DNA of 64,000 nucleotides from Agrobacterium tumefaciens_K (GTDB lineage: Bacteria > Pseudomonadota > Alphaproteobacteria > Rhizobiales > Rhizobiaceae): positions 1,674,001 to 1,738,000 of the forward strand of contig NZ_JAOEGC010000001.1 in assembly GCF_031801495.1 (NCBI RefSeq), in the 5' to 3' direction. Of this stretch, positions 1 to 9,137 are shown piece after piece (position 1 is the stretch's first letter; the number at the start of each line of letters is the position of its first letter). The notes below the pieces were generated by a model. The model did not search any database and had not been told where the DNA came from. It saw only the letters and a program-made list of their open reading frames with translations. Made by a program: the position numbers and the translations under genes.

Positions 1-539
1 TTGCGCCCGTACGCGGCGACGAGCTCCGAAACCATGGCGAAAAACAGCTGATCAATGAATAATCCGGATGACGGTGTTTTGTCGGATAGTGCCGGCACAA
101 GCGCTTGAGCTAAATTCGCCAGTACGAGATTGATTTCGCCGGGTTTGATATCAAAACCTTCGACTTGGTGACTATGGTTTGATTCAGCATAGTCCTTGAG
201 CGCATGCTCCGGCACGTGCAGTTGCAGACAATCGAAAGGGTCGGGAAGTAGTATAGTAGGCTCTTCGGCAAGGTGGACGATGTTTACTGAGTGGCGCTCG
301 TACGGCAGCGAGTTCGAGAGCTTGCCGCCCTTCCAGAGTTCGTGTCTGCCGATCCGCTGCAGCTGTATGCTGACAATGTACGTCTGCTCGATAGGGATAG
401 GGCTCGTCATCTCACTACCAAGCCCTGGAGAGGTTAAACGGACCGCATCGAAGCGTGACCGGGAAGATAGTTCCCCACCCCTGCGTGAAACGTGGGTCGC
501 GCCAACAAACCGTTCCATATGGATGCCTTCGACCGACAT
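1..539 (-). CDS. AraC-family transcriptional regulator, N-terminal part only
   Basis: A minus-strand reading frame opens with ATG at 539 and runs off the window edge, so only about 179 N-terminal residues are visible and the C-terminal AraC helix-turn-helix is missing. The visible part (for example PIEQTYIVSIQLQ, then KGGKLSNSLPYER and DPFDCLQLHVPE) closely matches the N-terminal effector domain of the AraC regulator at 33786-34682 (PVEKAYIVTVRLE, FYDCVKFYIPE). The family assignment rests on that internal comparison, not on a visible DNA-binding domain. The start is uncertain because an in-frame ATG also lies at 518; a GGGGAACGAG stretch just upstream of 539 is a weak ribosome site. A small dyad at 570-584 lies in its upstream region. 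Confidence 0.65.
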   Translation of the reverse strand, partial: MSVEGIHMERFVGATHVSRRGGELSSRSRFDAVRLTSPGLGSEMTSPIPIEQTYIVSIQLQRIGRHELWKGGKLSNSLPYERHSVNIVHLAEEPTILLPDPFDCLQLHVPEHALKDYAESNHSHQVEGFDIKPGEINLVLANLAQALVPALSDKTPSSGLFIDQLFFAMVSELVAAYGR

Positions 540-569
540 CTCGTTCCCCGAATCCAATTGCCTATGCCA

Positions 570-584
570 ACAATTTACAATTGT
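570..584. promoter_or_regulatory. Dyad upstream of the partial AraC gene
   Basis: ACAATT-TAC-AATTGT is a 6+3+6 inverted repeat about 30 bases upstream of the ATG at 539. It could be an operator in the promoter of the AraC-type gene. Function is inferred from position only. Confidence 0.3.
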
Positions 585-620
585 GGGAACTCACAAATCT
601 ATTGGACAGGAGAAAGGGTG

Positions 621-642
621 ACCCCCTACGATCGTAGGGGGT
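621..642. terminator. 22-base perfect palindrome after the response regulator gene
   Basis: ACCCCCTACGATCGTAGGGGGT is a perfect palindrome that touches the stop codon of the FixJ-like gene (642-644). As RNA it can form a 9-bp stem around a GATC loop. No run of T follows on either strand, so it is not a classical intrinsic terminator. It could be a 3' stabilising hairpin or an operator for the downstream AraC gene. Confidence 0.4.
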
Positions 643-1286
643 TAGTAGGACGTTCTTTGAACTCCGAGTTGGTCAGCAAAGCGAACCAGCTCTGGCAGCG
701 TCTGAAGATTAAGCTTTTTCATGACTTGCCCTCGGTGCGCTTTGACCGTCGGTTCGCTGATCCCGAGTTGGTGGGCTGCCTGCTTGTTCCCTGTCCCGGT
801 CACGACCAGAGCAAGAACGTCTTTTTCGCGTGGCGTAAGGCTGTCGTAGAGCCGTCGTGCTTGCGCGACCGTTTCCATATCCCGACGGCGTTCAGTATCG
901 CGTTGGAGCGCCACGTGAATTGCGTCTATAAGGTCCTGAGGTCTGATTGGCTTTGTAAGAAACTCCACCGCACCCGCTTTGATTGCCTTCACGGCCATTG
1001 GGATGTCCCCATGCCCGCTAATAAATATTATAGGGATTTCGTTGCCGATCTTGTTCAAGTGGTTCTGAAGTGAGATGCCGCTTTGTCCGGTCAACCTGAC
1101 GTCAAGTATCAGACAGGCCTGCCGCGACAGGTCTACCTCGTCGAGGAATTCCTCCGCGGAGCGATAGGCCTCCACGCGAAATCCAACAGACTGCAGAAGC
1201 TCCTGGAGGGCAATCCGGATGTCCTCGTCGTCGTCGACGATATAGACCTGACGAGGATAATCTAAAGCGTCACTAGATTTTGGCAT
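642..1286 (-). CDS. FixJ-type response regulator (receiver plus LuxR HTH)
   Basis: This 214-residue protein has an N-terminal receiver with acidic residues at 18-20, a phosphoacceptor Asp at 62 (LILDVRLTG) and Lys at 112 (LTKPIRP). A LuxR/GerE helix-turn-helix follows from about 150 to 205 (LTPREKDVLALV, EPTVKAHRGQVMKKL). The architecture and the length of about 210 residues are those of FixJ/NodW/TodT-type regulators, which bind DNA when phosphorylated by a partner kinase. The ATG at 1286 lies inside the 3' end of the upstream kinase gene (14-base overlap), so the two are translationally coupled and very probably form a cognate pair. The regulated genes are unknown. Confidence 0.92.
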   Translation of the reverse strand: MPKSSDALDYPRQVYIVDDDEDIRIALQELLQSVGFRVEAYRSAEEFLDEVDLSRQACLILDVRLTGQSGISLQNHLNKIGNEIPIIFISGHGDIPMAVKAIKAGAVEFLTKPIRPQDLIDAIHVALQRDTERRRDMETVAQARRLYDSLTPREKDVLALVVTGTGNKQAAHQLGISEPTVKAHRGQVMKKLNLQTLPELVRFADQLGVQRTSY

Positions 1287-2763
1287 CGTTCACAGCCGGA
1301 ATTGAGAATGCGAATTTTGCCCCCGCGGTATCCGTCTCACTGCCCGCGGAAATCTTTCCACCGTGAGCCTCGACAATGGACCGACATATGGCCAACCCAA
1401 GGCCCATTCCCTCGCGTTTTGTCGTGAACATCGCATCGAAAATCCGCTCATTGTCCAAATCATTTAGACCGGGCCCCGTGTCGGACACCGAAACCTCAAC
1501 CTCTGCCTCAGAAAGATTCTTCGATGAAATCGTGATCCTTCGCGTGGCAGTCTCTGCTGATGTCATCGCCTCCATCGCATTCATCAGCAAATTAAGAATG
1601 AGTTGCTGTAGTTGAACTCTATCCCCATAAACGCGAGGGATACTTGGGACGAGGCGTGTTTCCACCTCCGCATTATGTCGGCGTATCTCTCCCCGCAGGA
1701 GGCTGACGACCTCCTGAACAACCTCATTCAGGTCAATCTCAACAAATTTGTCGGGCGATTTACTCGCAAGTCCGCGTATAGATCGGACCACATCCCCGGC
1801 TCGATGGCTGTTCTGTGCCATCCGGTCGGCGGCAGCCTTTGCTTGTTCAAGGTATCGCAGACAGGTTTCCGCGTTTGAAACGATTGCGGTCAGCGGTTGG
1901 TTCACCTCGTGTGCAATCGACGCCGCTAACTCACCGAGACGCGACAGCCGACCGACCAACGCGAGGTTCGCCTGAGCTTGGCGCAACGCATCGTCCATCT
2001 CTTTCTGGTGCCCGATGTCTCTGAAAACCAACACCACACCCGAAATGTCGCCGTTGTCATCGATAATGGGAGCGCCACTATCGTCGATATGAATTTCGGT
2101 ACCATCCTTCGCGATCAGAAGCGTATGGTTTGCCAGGCCTACTATCGTCCCTAGTCGGAGGACCTTGGCGACCGGGTCTTCCACGGTCAGCCTAGTGTCT
2201 TCGTTGATGATCCTAAAAATCTCAACGACGGGACGTCCGGTTGCTTCGGCCAGCGACCACTTGGTCAAGGCCTCGGCGACGGGGTTCATAAACGTGATCT
2301 TGCCGAGTTCATCCGTTGCGATAACGGCGTCCCCGATACTGGACAGCGTCGTCGCGTAACGCCGTTCGCTTTCCCTCAGCTTTTTTTCTGCCGCATGTTT
2401 GTACAGTGCCATTTCGATGGCGGCCTTGAGCTGTGTTTCCTCGAACGGCTTGAGCAGATATCCGAAAGGCTCAGATTGACCTGCGCGCCTTACGGTTTCG
2501 TCGTCGGCGTAAGCGGTGAGATAAACGACAGGAATACGTGCTTGTCGCCGGATCGAGTCGGCAGCCTGTATGCCATCCATTTCTCCTTCAAGGCGGATGT
2601 CCATCAGTACGAGGTCAGGGCTCGTTTCGAGAGCCAACCGTATGGCGTCTTCGCCAGTAACGGCAGCGCCGGCGACCCGATAGCCGATATTCTGGAGTTG
2701 TAGTTGGATGTCGCGAGAGACGACCCTCTCATCCTCGACGACCAATATGGATGCCTGGCTCAA
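1273..2763 (-). CDS. Hybrid sensor kinase: receiver-PAS-HisKA-HATPase
   Basis: The 496-residue cytosolic protein starts with a receiver domain (Asp55 in LVLMDIRLEG, Lys105 in GYLLKPFEE). A PAS domain follows at about 130-255 (SSIGDAVIATD to VLVFRDIG). The HisKA segment carries the phosphoacceptor His285 (ASIAHEVNQPL), and the HATPase_c domain has N, G1 and G2 box features (NLLMNAMEAM, DTGPGL, GMGLGLAICRSIV). There is no transmembrane segment, so the input is probably cytoplasmic or comes through phosphorylation of the receiver. The kinase core resembles FixL/TodS-type kinases that pair with FixJ-like regulators, and the gene overlaps the FixJ-like gene downstream. It lies 9 bases after the large kinase gene, suggesting one three-gene signalling operon. 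Confidence 0.9.
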   Translation of the reverse strand: MSQASILVVEDERVVSRDIQLQLQNIGYRVAGAAVTGEDAIRLALETSPDLVLMDIRLEGEMDGIQAADSIRRQARIPVVYLTAYADDETVRRAGQSEPFGYLLKPFEETQLKAAIEMALYKHAAEKKLRESERRYATTLSSIGDAVIATDELGKITFMNPVAEALTKWSLAEATGRPVVEIFRIINEDTRLTVEDPVAKVLRLGTIVGLANHTLLIAKDGTEIHIDDSGAPIIDDNGDISGVVLVFRDIGHQKEMDDALRQAQANLALVGRLSRLGELAASIAHEVNQPLTAIVSNAETCLRYLEQAKAAADRMAQNSHRAGDVVRSIRGLASKSPDKFVEIDLNEVVQEVVSLLRGEIRRHNAEVETRLVPSIPRVYGDRVQLQQLILNLLMNAMEAMTSAETATRRITISSKNLSEAEVEVSVSDTGPGLNDLDNERIFDAMFTTKREGMGLGLAICRSIVEAHGGKISAGSETDTAGAKFAFSIPAVNDAKI

Positions 2764-2772
2764 AATGGTTCC

Positions 2773-5700
2773 TCAATGCTGAGTGGTGTTGAAGGTTATA
2801 CTGAATTTGGAGCCGTTGCCCGATTGAATCGACAAGCTTCCACGAAGTTGATCAACGAGATCGGTTACTAGCTGGAGGCCAAGTGTCTCGTTGCCCTTCC
2901 AGCCGTCTTTTAGGCCGATCCCGTCGTCAGAAACCACCAGCTCGTAAGTCGGGTGTTTGACTGACAAAATGACTTCAATCTGACCCGAGGTGCTTTCTGG
3001 AAATGCATGTTTGAGAGCGTTTGAAACGAGTTCGTTGACAATCAGGCCGCAAGAGACAGCGCTGTCGAGGTTTAGGTCAACCTCATCGACGTGAACATTC
3101 AAGCTAATAGATTTTTCACGTGTCCCATACGCACGAAGCAGGTGGGCACAGAGCGTATTCAAGTGGTTCGCCATCGCTATTCGGGCAAAGTTGCCTGCGC
3201 GATAAAGGTTCTCGTGGACAAGAGCCATCGAACGGACGCGGTTTCGGCTGTCTTGCAGCAACTCCGCCATTTTTGGGTCAGTCATCCTGGAAGCTTGAAG
3301 GTTGAGGAGGCTGCTGATGAGCTGGAGATTGTTTTTTACGCGGTGATGAACCTCACGAAGGAGGGACTCCTTTTCGTCGAGTGACGCATTTTCAAGTGAG
3401 ATGGCCGCCTGCGCTGCAATTAGTTTCAGTACCGCGATGCGCGCCGGAGAAAATGCTCCCTGATGCAAGCGGTTTTCAAGGAGAATGAGGCCAACTGATT
3501 TTCCACGCGCTACGAGGGGAACGATAAGGCCAGAGGTGAATGTGGTTTGATCGCTGACACCTGCATGCTCTATTGCCTCGCCGTCCAACAAGATTGGCTC
3601 CTGTGTCCGAAAGGCGTCACGCAGGCGAGGCATCGAAATATCGCTGTCTTTCAACTGTTCTCGACGGAATGCCACGTCGATATGTTCTGCGTCTGCAACA
3701 GCTTCGGCTTCGATCCACATTCCATGTTGCTTGGGCATTATCAGTAGCGCACGCTGCGCCCCAGCATTCTCCAGCGCAATCGACAAAAGGGTCCTCACCA
3801 TTCTGGATTGAACAGCCTCGCCGGCGACGCTGGCGGATGATCTAACCAGCGACTGAAGGTCGAGCTCCCTCGGGACCCCGCTGCTAGCACCAGGCACAAC
3901 GGTTGGATCAGGAATTGTAGCAAGGTCGGGGTACTTTATCTCCATGTCGCGCAGTTTCCCACCAGCTCCCCACCGACGGTATGCGTTGTAGGCTCTATCT
4001 CGATGAGCACTACCTATTGTGCGAAGCCCAAGTTGATCGCAGTATCCAGAAGCGAGTTCGTTGGCGAGAGCCTCAATGTGGGGGAGGTGGTTTTGCTCGG
4101 CTGCCGCGATGGCGTTCTCGTAGTGACGAAACGCGTCAATCTGCCTCTGTTCTAACCTCGCGAGTTCGGCCTGCGCGAGCTCGGATTGCGCCTCGAAGTT
4201 TTCCGGACAATTGATGCACCAATTGTTGAGTGACGCCACATGGGTCCGAAGCCTTTGAACCTCGTCGACGTAGTCACCCGTTTCCAGCGACAGCGTTCTG
4301 GCAAGAGCGATGCATTCGAAGAACGCATTCTCAACGAATTCTAGGTGTCCAGCAGTTGTCCATAATAGCGGTCTAGCCTTCGCAGCAAACTCTATCGCCT
4401 CTGGATAGTCACCCGCAAACACTGCCGCCTCCATCCGCCGAATCCAATGCCAACAGGCCGCTATTTCTAATCCGGGTACGGTCGTGATCCTTTGTTCGAA
4501 GGCCACCTCGTCAAAATCGCCATCGTCGAATGTGTCGAGAGAAAAGGTCAGCCCCTGCAGACTGCGTACAAGCATCATCTGGCTCGTCACGATGTCTGCG
4601 ATTAGCCCGAAACCCAATTGCTTGACGAACTCCAGACCAACGTTCGCGCGGCGCTCGACAGAACCAAGCTGGTCTCCGGTCATGAGCATGCTGCTGATTG
4701 TCGTACAGGTGCTAAATCCGGCATAGGTCAGGTCCCCGGACTCATGCGACGAAGTGAGCGCCTGACGGTGCAGTTCCCGACCAGAGCGGATAGGCTCGGA
4801 GTACGGCAGAACATGGTAGGAAAATGTCATCAAGACGCGCCCTCGGAATCTTGATAATTCCGGGTCTTCCGATAGATCAAGACCTAGTTTCCCAAAACGG
4901 TAGCCAGCCGCATAATTCCCAAACATTGGCCCCAGGACCATTCCAAGGTAGGTATAACCCAACGGGGATGCAGGCGTGTTTCCAGACGCCCTGCTGATGT
5001 TCGCCATACGGCATAGGACGAGACATACGAGATTTTGGTTTGAGAAAAATGCCGGCGGCAGAACCGCACCAAGCACATCCAGAATTGGCAATTGTTCAGA
5101 TGTGACTTTCGGTAGCGTTGTTCGCTGTTCGATGGCCCTGTCACTAATTTCGGTCTCAATCTCGCGATATTCGCTCAGTACGTCTTCCCATGTCGGCGTC
5201 GCTGACCAATTAATGCCTTCGTGCCGGAGGTAATCGAGGCAGAGTTCGATCGCGAGCGATAGCTCTCCCTTGGCCGTGTAGAGGGTGATCTGAGACCACG
5301 TCACTCGAGCAAGCTGAGGCGTGTCGAGAATTCTTTGCCTCAATGCCTGCAACCGCAGTTCTGCATCTTGTGTTCGACCAAGGACGAACTCGCAGTCTGC
5401 AATATTGATTTCGAACTCGAATTCGAGTGATTTAGCCTCCGGTGTCGCAACGAGTCTTGCCTGACCACTTCCATGTTCGAAATACGCCAATGCAGAGGCG
5501 AATGCGGAAGACTCCTCTGCTCGTTGGCCAGCCTGCAGATTGAAACGCGCTACCTTGAGACGTTCGTCATCGTCTTCCAGCAGGCTTCCCGCTCGATTGT
5601 ACTGCTGTGCCAACGTGAACACACGCGTCTGGAGCTCCGCGTCGGACAATTCTGCCACCATTCGCCTGGCAATTTTCAGGTGCATGGCTGTCCGCCGCTC

Positions 5701-7737
5701 TTCTCCCGGGGCGACGTATGCTGCTTCCTGAACACGGTCATGTACGAAGATCACGCCTTGATCTCGGCGCAGTATGAGACCAGCTTGAACCGCCTCATCT
5801 ATCGCCGATTGATACGGTTCTAGTGCGAGCCCGGTGACCGTGCGGAGCAATTGTACACACACCATGTTTCCGAGCAGTGCCATTGCGGATACGACGTCGT
5901 TGGCGGTGTCGCTTAGACGGACGAGCTTTCCCGCCAAAAGTGCCATGACATCTTCAGAGGAACTATTCTCTATTGCGTCACGACGCCAATCCCAGTTCCT
6001 CGTATCCGTATTGAAAGCGACCCTCCCATCTTGCACGAGCGCGACCAGAAGCTGCGTGGTAAACAGTGGATTTCCCCCAGCACGCTCGAAAAGAAGGCCC
6101 GCAAGCGGCAAAACGTCGTTTCCGCTTACGCCAAGGCTATCAGATACCAGATGAAGCACATCATCATTCGATAGGGACTCCAGCTCAATGACTGGCACCG
6201 TTATGTCCGTCTTGTCCACTGAATCGAGCCACAGCTGCAAAGGGTGGGTGTCGTGAACCTCATTCGTACGGAACGCGCCAATAATCAGCGTGTGCCTTAG
6301 CGTTTGGGATTCAAGGGTTCGCCGGAGGAAATCCAATGTCGCATGGTCGGCCCATTGAAGGTCGTCCAAAAACAACACGAGGGGATGGCCAGGTGATGAG
6401 AACGCTCCCGCAAAGCGCTGAAGGACGTACTGAAAGCGATTTTGAGCCTCACTGGGCGGTAGGCTCGGGACCTCCGCTTGCGGACCAATCAATCGCTCGA
6501 GTTCCGGGATCAGCGACGAGATCAGCTTTCCGTTGGGGCCGAGTGCTCCCTTCACCGTTTCGGTGATCTCGTGCTGTCCAAGGCGCTTTCGAGGCGGCAA
6601 ATTCGTCACCAATCCACGGAAGGCTTGGACGAGTGTTGCAAGTGGAACCTGACGATTGATCTGGTCGAACTTTCCCTCGGCAAAAAGGCCCACGTCCGAG
6701 TTGAGGCGGCGATGAAATTCTCCAACAAGTGCTGATTTGCCGACACCAGAAAGACCTGAGATAAGAACGACCTCAGACTTTCCGCTTAGTGCGATCCTGT
6801 CGTAAGCTTGGGAGAGCCGGAGTAGTTCTGGCTCGCGGCCGTAGAGTTGATCAGGAATTACCAACGTCCCGCGCGCGTCAGTCCGACCCAACTCGGCTAG
6901 TTCGATGCGACCATGTCGAGCAAGCTCGGAACGACAAAATTCGAGGTCGTCTATAAGTCCTTGGAGCGTTTGGTATCGTTCTTCCGCAGCCTTCGCCAAC
7001 AGCTTCATTAGGACCGATGCGATGGCACTGGGAATGTTGGTCGTCCATCTACCTGGGGGAAGCGGTGGCCGGGCAAGATGGCTGTGTATCCAGTCAGCTG
7101 CGGTCTTCGCTGCGAACGGCAGTTTCCCAGTCAGGAACTCATAGAGCGTTACGCCAAGGGAGTAGAGATCACTGCGCATGTCTGGCAAGCGGTCCAACCG
7201 TCCCGTGGCCTCCGGAGACAAATACGGAAGGCGTGATTGAGCGAGGACGTCACTTTCCCGGGGAACAGGTCGTTTGATCATCTGAAACGCCGTGTTCGAT
7301 GCAATAAGGTAGGCGATGTCTTGGCCCTGGATCATTATATTTGCAGGTCGGATGTCGCCGTGCACCAAATTGTTTTCATGAAGGCGAAGGAGCGCCTGAC
7401 AAATCGCGAGGGACGTCTGGAGGAACGAGTCGAGGGAACGAGAGTTGCTCCCTGAAATCTCAAGAGGTAGCCCACCGAAATCCTCAAGTAGAACACCGAC
7501 GCTCCCATTGATTTCGACAGGCCCTATGACAGCAGGGCATCCTGATAGCATCAGTAATTCCCGCATAGACCCATTGGTTTCTTCGGTTGTTGCCTCAGGG
7601 AGTTCGTGCGCGACTTTGACCTCGCCCAGGAGGGCGAGGTAACTCTGACCGTCAGCGGCCACACGCAAAAGAGACGTGTCGGCATCGGAGCGCAGGGGGA
7701 TGATCTCGGATTGGAACTCGCGGCCGAAACTCACCAT
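2773..7737 (-). CDS. Trifunctional Ser/Thr pseudokinase, AAA ATPase, GAF and sensor histidine kinase
   Basis: This is a very long cytosolic signalling protein of about 1650 residues. The N-terminal 270 residues are a protein-kinase fold with the catalytic-loop motif HGDIRPANIM near 130, but the DFG triplet is replaced by ASN (AYLIASNTAF), so kinase activity is doubtful. A STAND/AAA-type ATPase follows (Walker A GLSGVGKSALV near 330, Walker B LVLFLDDLQWAD near 450) with a long helical repeat region. A GAF domain spans about 1300-1450, then a HisKA_2 histidine kinase (EVHHRVKNNLQL) with a C-terminal HATPase (NELVSNALKHAF, DDGIGL). The frame can also open at a TTG at 7764, but the ATG at 7737 has an AGGA ribosome site 8 bases away and is preferred. 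It has no receiver of its own; the two downstream genes supply receivers. Confidence 0.9.
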   Translation of the reverse strand: MVSFGREFQSEIIPLRSDADTSLLRVAADGQSYLALLGEVKVAHELPEATTEETNGSMRELLMLSGCPAVIGPVEINGSVGVLLEDFGGLPLEISGSNSRSLDSFLQTSLAICQALLRLHENNLVHGDIRPANIMIQGQDIAYLIASNTAFQMIKRPVPRESDVLAQSRLPYLSPEATGRLDRLPDMRSDLYSLGVTLYEFLTGKLPFAAKTAADWIHSHLARPPLPPGRWTTNIPSAIASVLMKLLAKAAEERYQTLQGLIDDLEFCRSELARHGRIELAELGRTDARGTLVIPDQLYGREPELLRLSQAYDRIALSGKSEVVLISGLSGVGKSALVGEFHRRLNSDVGLFAEGKFDQINRQVPLATLVQAFRGLVTNLPPRKRLGQHEITETVKGALGPNGKLISSLIPELERLIGPQAEVPSLPPSEAQNRFQYVLQRFAGAFSSPGHPLVLFLDDLQWADHATLDFLRRTLESQTLRHTLIIGAFRTNEVHDTHPLQLWLDSVDKTDITVPVIELESLSNDDVLHLVSDSLGVSGNDVLPLAGLLFERAGGNPLFTTQLLVALVQDGRVAFNTDTRNWDWRRDAIENSSSEDVMALLAGKLVRLSDTANDVVSAMALLGNMVCVQLLRTVTGLALEPYQSAIDEAVQAGLILRRDQGVIFVHDRVQEAAYVAPGEERRTAMHLKIARRMVAELSDAELQTRVFTLAQQYNRAGSLLEDDDERLKVARFNLQAGQRAEESSAFASALAYFEHGSGQARLVATPEAKSLEFEFEINIADCEFVLGRTQDAELRLQALRQRILDTPQLARVTWSQITLYTAKGELSLAIELCLDYLRHEGINWSATPTWEDVLSEYREIETEISDRAIEQRTTLPKVTSEQLPILDVLGAVLPPAFFSNQNLVCLVLCRMANISRASGNTPASPLGYTYLGMVLGPMFGNYAAGYRFGKLGLDLSEDPELSRFRGRVLMTFSYHVLPYSEPIRSGRELHRQALTSSHESGDLTYAGFSTCTTISSMLMTGDQLGSVERRANVGLEFVKQLGFGLIADIVTSQMMLVRSLQGLTFSLDTFDDGDFDEVAFEQRITTVPGLEIAACWHWIRRMEAAVFAGDYPEAIEFAAKARPLLWTTAGHLEFVENAFFECIALARTLSLETGDYVDEVQRLRTHVASLNNWCINCPENFEAQSELAQAELARLEQRQIDAFRHYENAIAAAEQNHLPHIEALANELASGYCDQLGLRTIGSAHRDRAYNAYRRWGAGGKLRDMEIKYPDLATIPDPTVVPGASSGVPRELDLQSLVRSSASVAGEAVQSRMVRTLLSIALENAGAQRALLIMPKQHGMWIEAEAVADAEHIDVAFRREQLKDSDISMPRLRDAFRTQEPILLDGEAIEHAGVSDQTTFTSGLIVPLVARGKSVGLILLENRLHQGAFSPARIAVLKLIAAQAAISLENASLDEKESLLREVHHRVKNNLQLISSLLNLQASRMTDPKMAELLQDSRNRVRSMALVHENLYRAGNFARIAMANHLNTLCAHLLRAYGTREKSISLNVHVDEVDLNLDSAVSCGLIVNELVSNALKHAFPESTSGQIEVILSVKHPTYELVVSDDGIGLKDGWKGNETLGLQLVTDLVDQLRGSLSIQSGNGSKFSITFNTTQH

Positions 7738-7781
7738 GGCAAATCCTAACGCCTGCCACGCCAAATCGCGGCAGTTCTTCC

Positions 7782-8264
7782 CTATGACCGAAATTCATAT
7801 TCCGGTGTTTTTGAGTTGGCAACGCGTCGACCGTGATCATCGTGGTGCCTACTGAGGAAGTATGCGGCGTCACTGGCAGAACGCTGAACTTCGTGGGCCA
7901 TCTTCCTGCAGAGATGAGATGCGGCAACAGGTGAGAATCCGACGATTTCCACGAGCACGAACGCCAGACGATCGGAAAACGGGAGTGAGTGTAGCAGGGA
8001 CATGCACGGTTCTTCGTTCTTATTGACTGTCTCTCGACGGTTAGCTTCATCTACACGGGCGAGATCGATCAACTCAGAAAGCAGACCGTAACTTCCGAAG
8101 CGTTCCCGCGACGGAGCGGCAAAGCGTGACAACGCATGTTCAATCAAGATGTCCGCTCTTTCCCGACTGCCAGACATGATGGTGGCGATGGCTCGGATGT
8201 GTGGGAGGGCGTCAGCCACGGTGGAATTGCAGTCGAAACTTGCAGTCATGATCGGTTCACCCAT
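7782..8264 (-). CDS. Small degenerate ECF-sigma-like protein
   Basis: A 160-residue protein just upstream of the large kinase gene on the same strand. Its N-terminal third (about 15-55) resembles sigma region 2 of ECF factors (ALPHIRAIATIMSGSRERADILIEHAL). A later segment (LPFSDRLAFVLVEIVGFSPVAAS) resembles the start of region 4, where ECF factors typically have LP..R.A..L.....S..E.A. The final region-4 recognition helix is poorly preserved, so it may be a degenerate sigma factor or a PhyR-type sigma-like domain that binds an anti-sigma factor. An alternative ATG at 8249 has GGGTGA 7 bases upstream and may be the real start. The position suggests a role in the same signalling unit. Function is inference. 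Confidence 0.55.
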   Translation of the reverse strand: MGEPIMTASFDCNSTVADALPHIRAIATIMSGSRERADILIEHALSRFAAPSRERFGSYGLLSELIDLARVDEANRRETVNKNEEPCMSLLHSLPFSDRLAFVLVEIVGFSPVAASHLCRKMAHEVQRSASDAAYFLSRHHDDHGRRVANSKTPEYEFRS

Positions 8265-8291
8265 TAAGCCGAATTCCGGTTGGATGCGGAG

Positions 8292-9137
8292 TTAGCTTTT
8301 AGGTCCGACGTAGAAACCCAACCGCTTCTCAATATCGCTATCTTTTTGCAGGCCCAGCCCGACGAATTCCGCGAGTCTCTTCTGAGCGAACGGTTTCCCG
8401 ACACTTCCTACGAATGCATCCCAGGCTGGTTGCATTTCGGTGTCTGGTGGCAGGCTTGCTTCGTCCACGAAGCGCTTCGTCACCGCCAGTGCTTCGCGGT
8501 CGAAGGACGCGATCCGTCGGGCAAACCGATCAACAAATTCGTCCAGATCAACGTCGGGAATAGCGCGGTTTACGTAGCCATAGAGTTCAGCAAGGTTGCC
8601 GTCGATGTCGTCCGCTCCCAGCAGGACTTCCAATGCCCTTCCACGTCCCATAAGGCGAGGCATACGAGCCATCGGACCGCCGCCAGGCACAAATCCTGCC
8701 CCGACCTCCCAGTGCGACAACACAGCTCGCTCTCTGCTCGCAAAGCGGATGTCGCAGGCTAGGGCGATTTCACTACCGGAACCCGTTGCACGACCCCGTA
8801 TTGAAGCGATGGAGACGACTGGAAGTTTGCTCAAGCGAACAAATGAATCAGGGACTGGATGCATCCCGGTGGGGCCTGGCTTCATGTTGATCGATTCAGA
8901 GGGATCACGGAGCACATCATAGTGCGCCATGAAATAGTCAGGGCTCGTGCTACCGATGACGACAACCTTTACGCTGGGGTCGCTCTCCAACCTCGTCACC
9001 ACGTCTGAGAATTCACGTACCATCTCGGGTCCCATGATGTTCAGAGGCGGATTGTTCAGGTTTACTTCCCAGTATTCAGGAGAGTGAACTTTTACTTGGA
9101 GCTGCTTGTAATCTGGGAGGCCTTTCTGGGCGGTCAT
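8292..9137 (-). CDS. Enoyl-CoA hydratase/isomerase family protein
   Basis: The protein of about 281 residues has the crotonase fold: an oxyanion-hole region (SIASIRGRATGSGSEIALACD), then HWEVGAGFVPGGG and RALEVLLGADDI. Both acidic residues that act in hydratases are present (Glu in HWE and Glu in RALEVLL), so hydratase-type chemistry on an acyl-CoA is plausible. The ATG at 9137 is chosen over an upstream in-frame start at 9233 because AAGGA lies 8 bases before it and the extra residues do not look like protein of this family. It is transcribed divergently from the alpha/beta hydrolase gene at 9373 and shares its 235-base upstream region. The exact substrate cannot be told from sequence. Confidence 0.85.
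   Translation of the reverse strand: MTAQKGLPDYKQLQVKVHSPEYWEVNLNNPPLNIMGPEMVREFSDVVTRLESDPSVKVVVIGSTSPDYFMAHYDVLRDPSESINMKPGPTGMHPVPDSFVRLSKLPVVSIASIRGRATGSGSEIALACDIRFASRERAVLSHWEVGAGFVPGGGPMARMPRLMGRGRALEVLLGADDIDGNLAELYGYVNRAIPDVDLDEFVDRFARRIASFDREALAVTKRFVDEASLPPDTEMQPAWDAFVGSVGKPFAQKRLAEFVGLGLQKDSDIEKRLGFYVGPKS

Noticed and set aside
492..1073. 193-codon plus-strand frame
   Set aside because: Antisense to the FixJ-like gene and the partial AraC gene.
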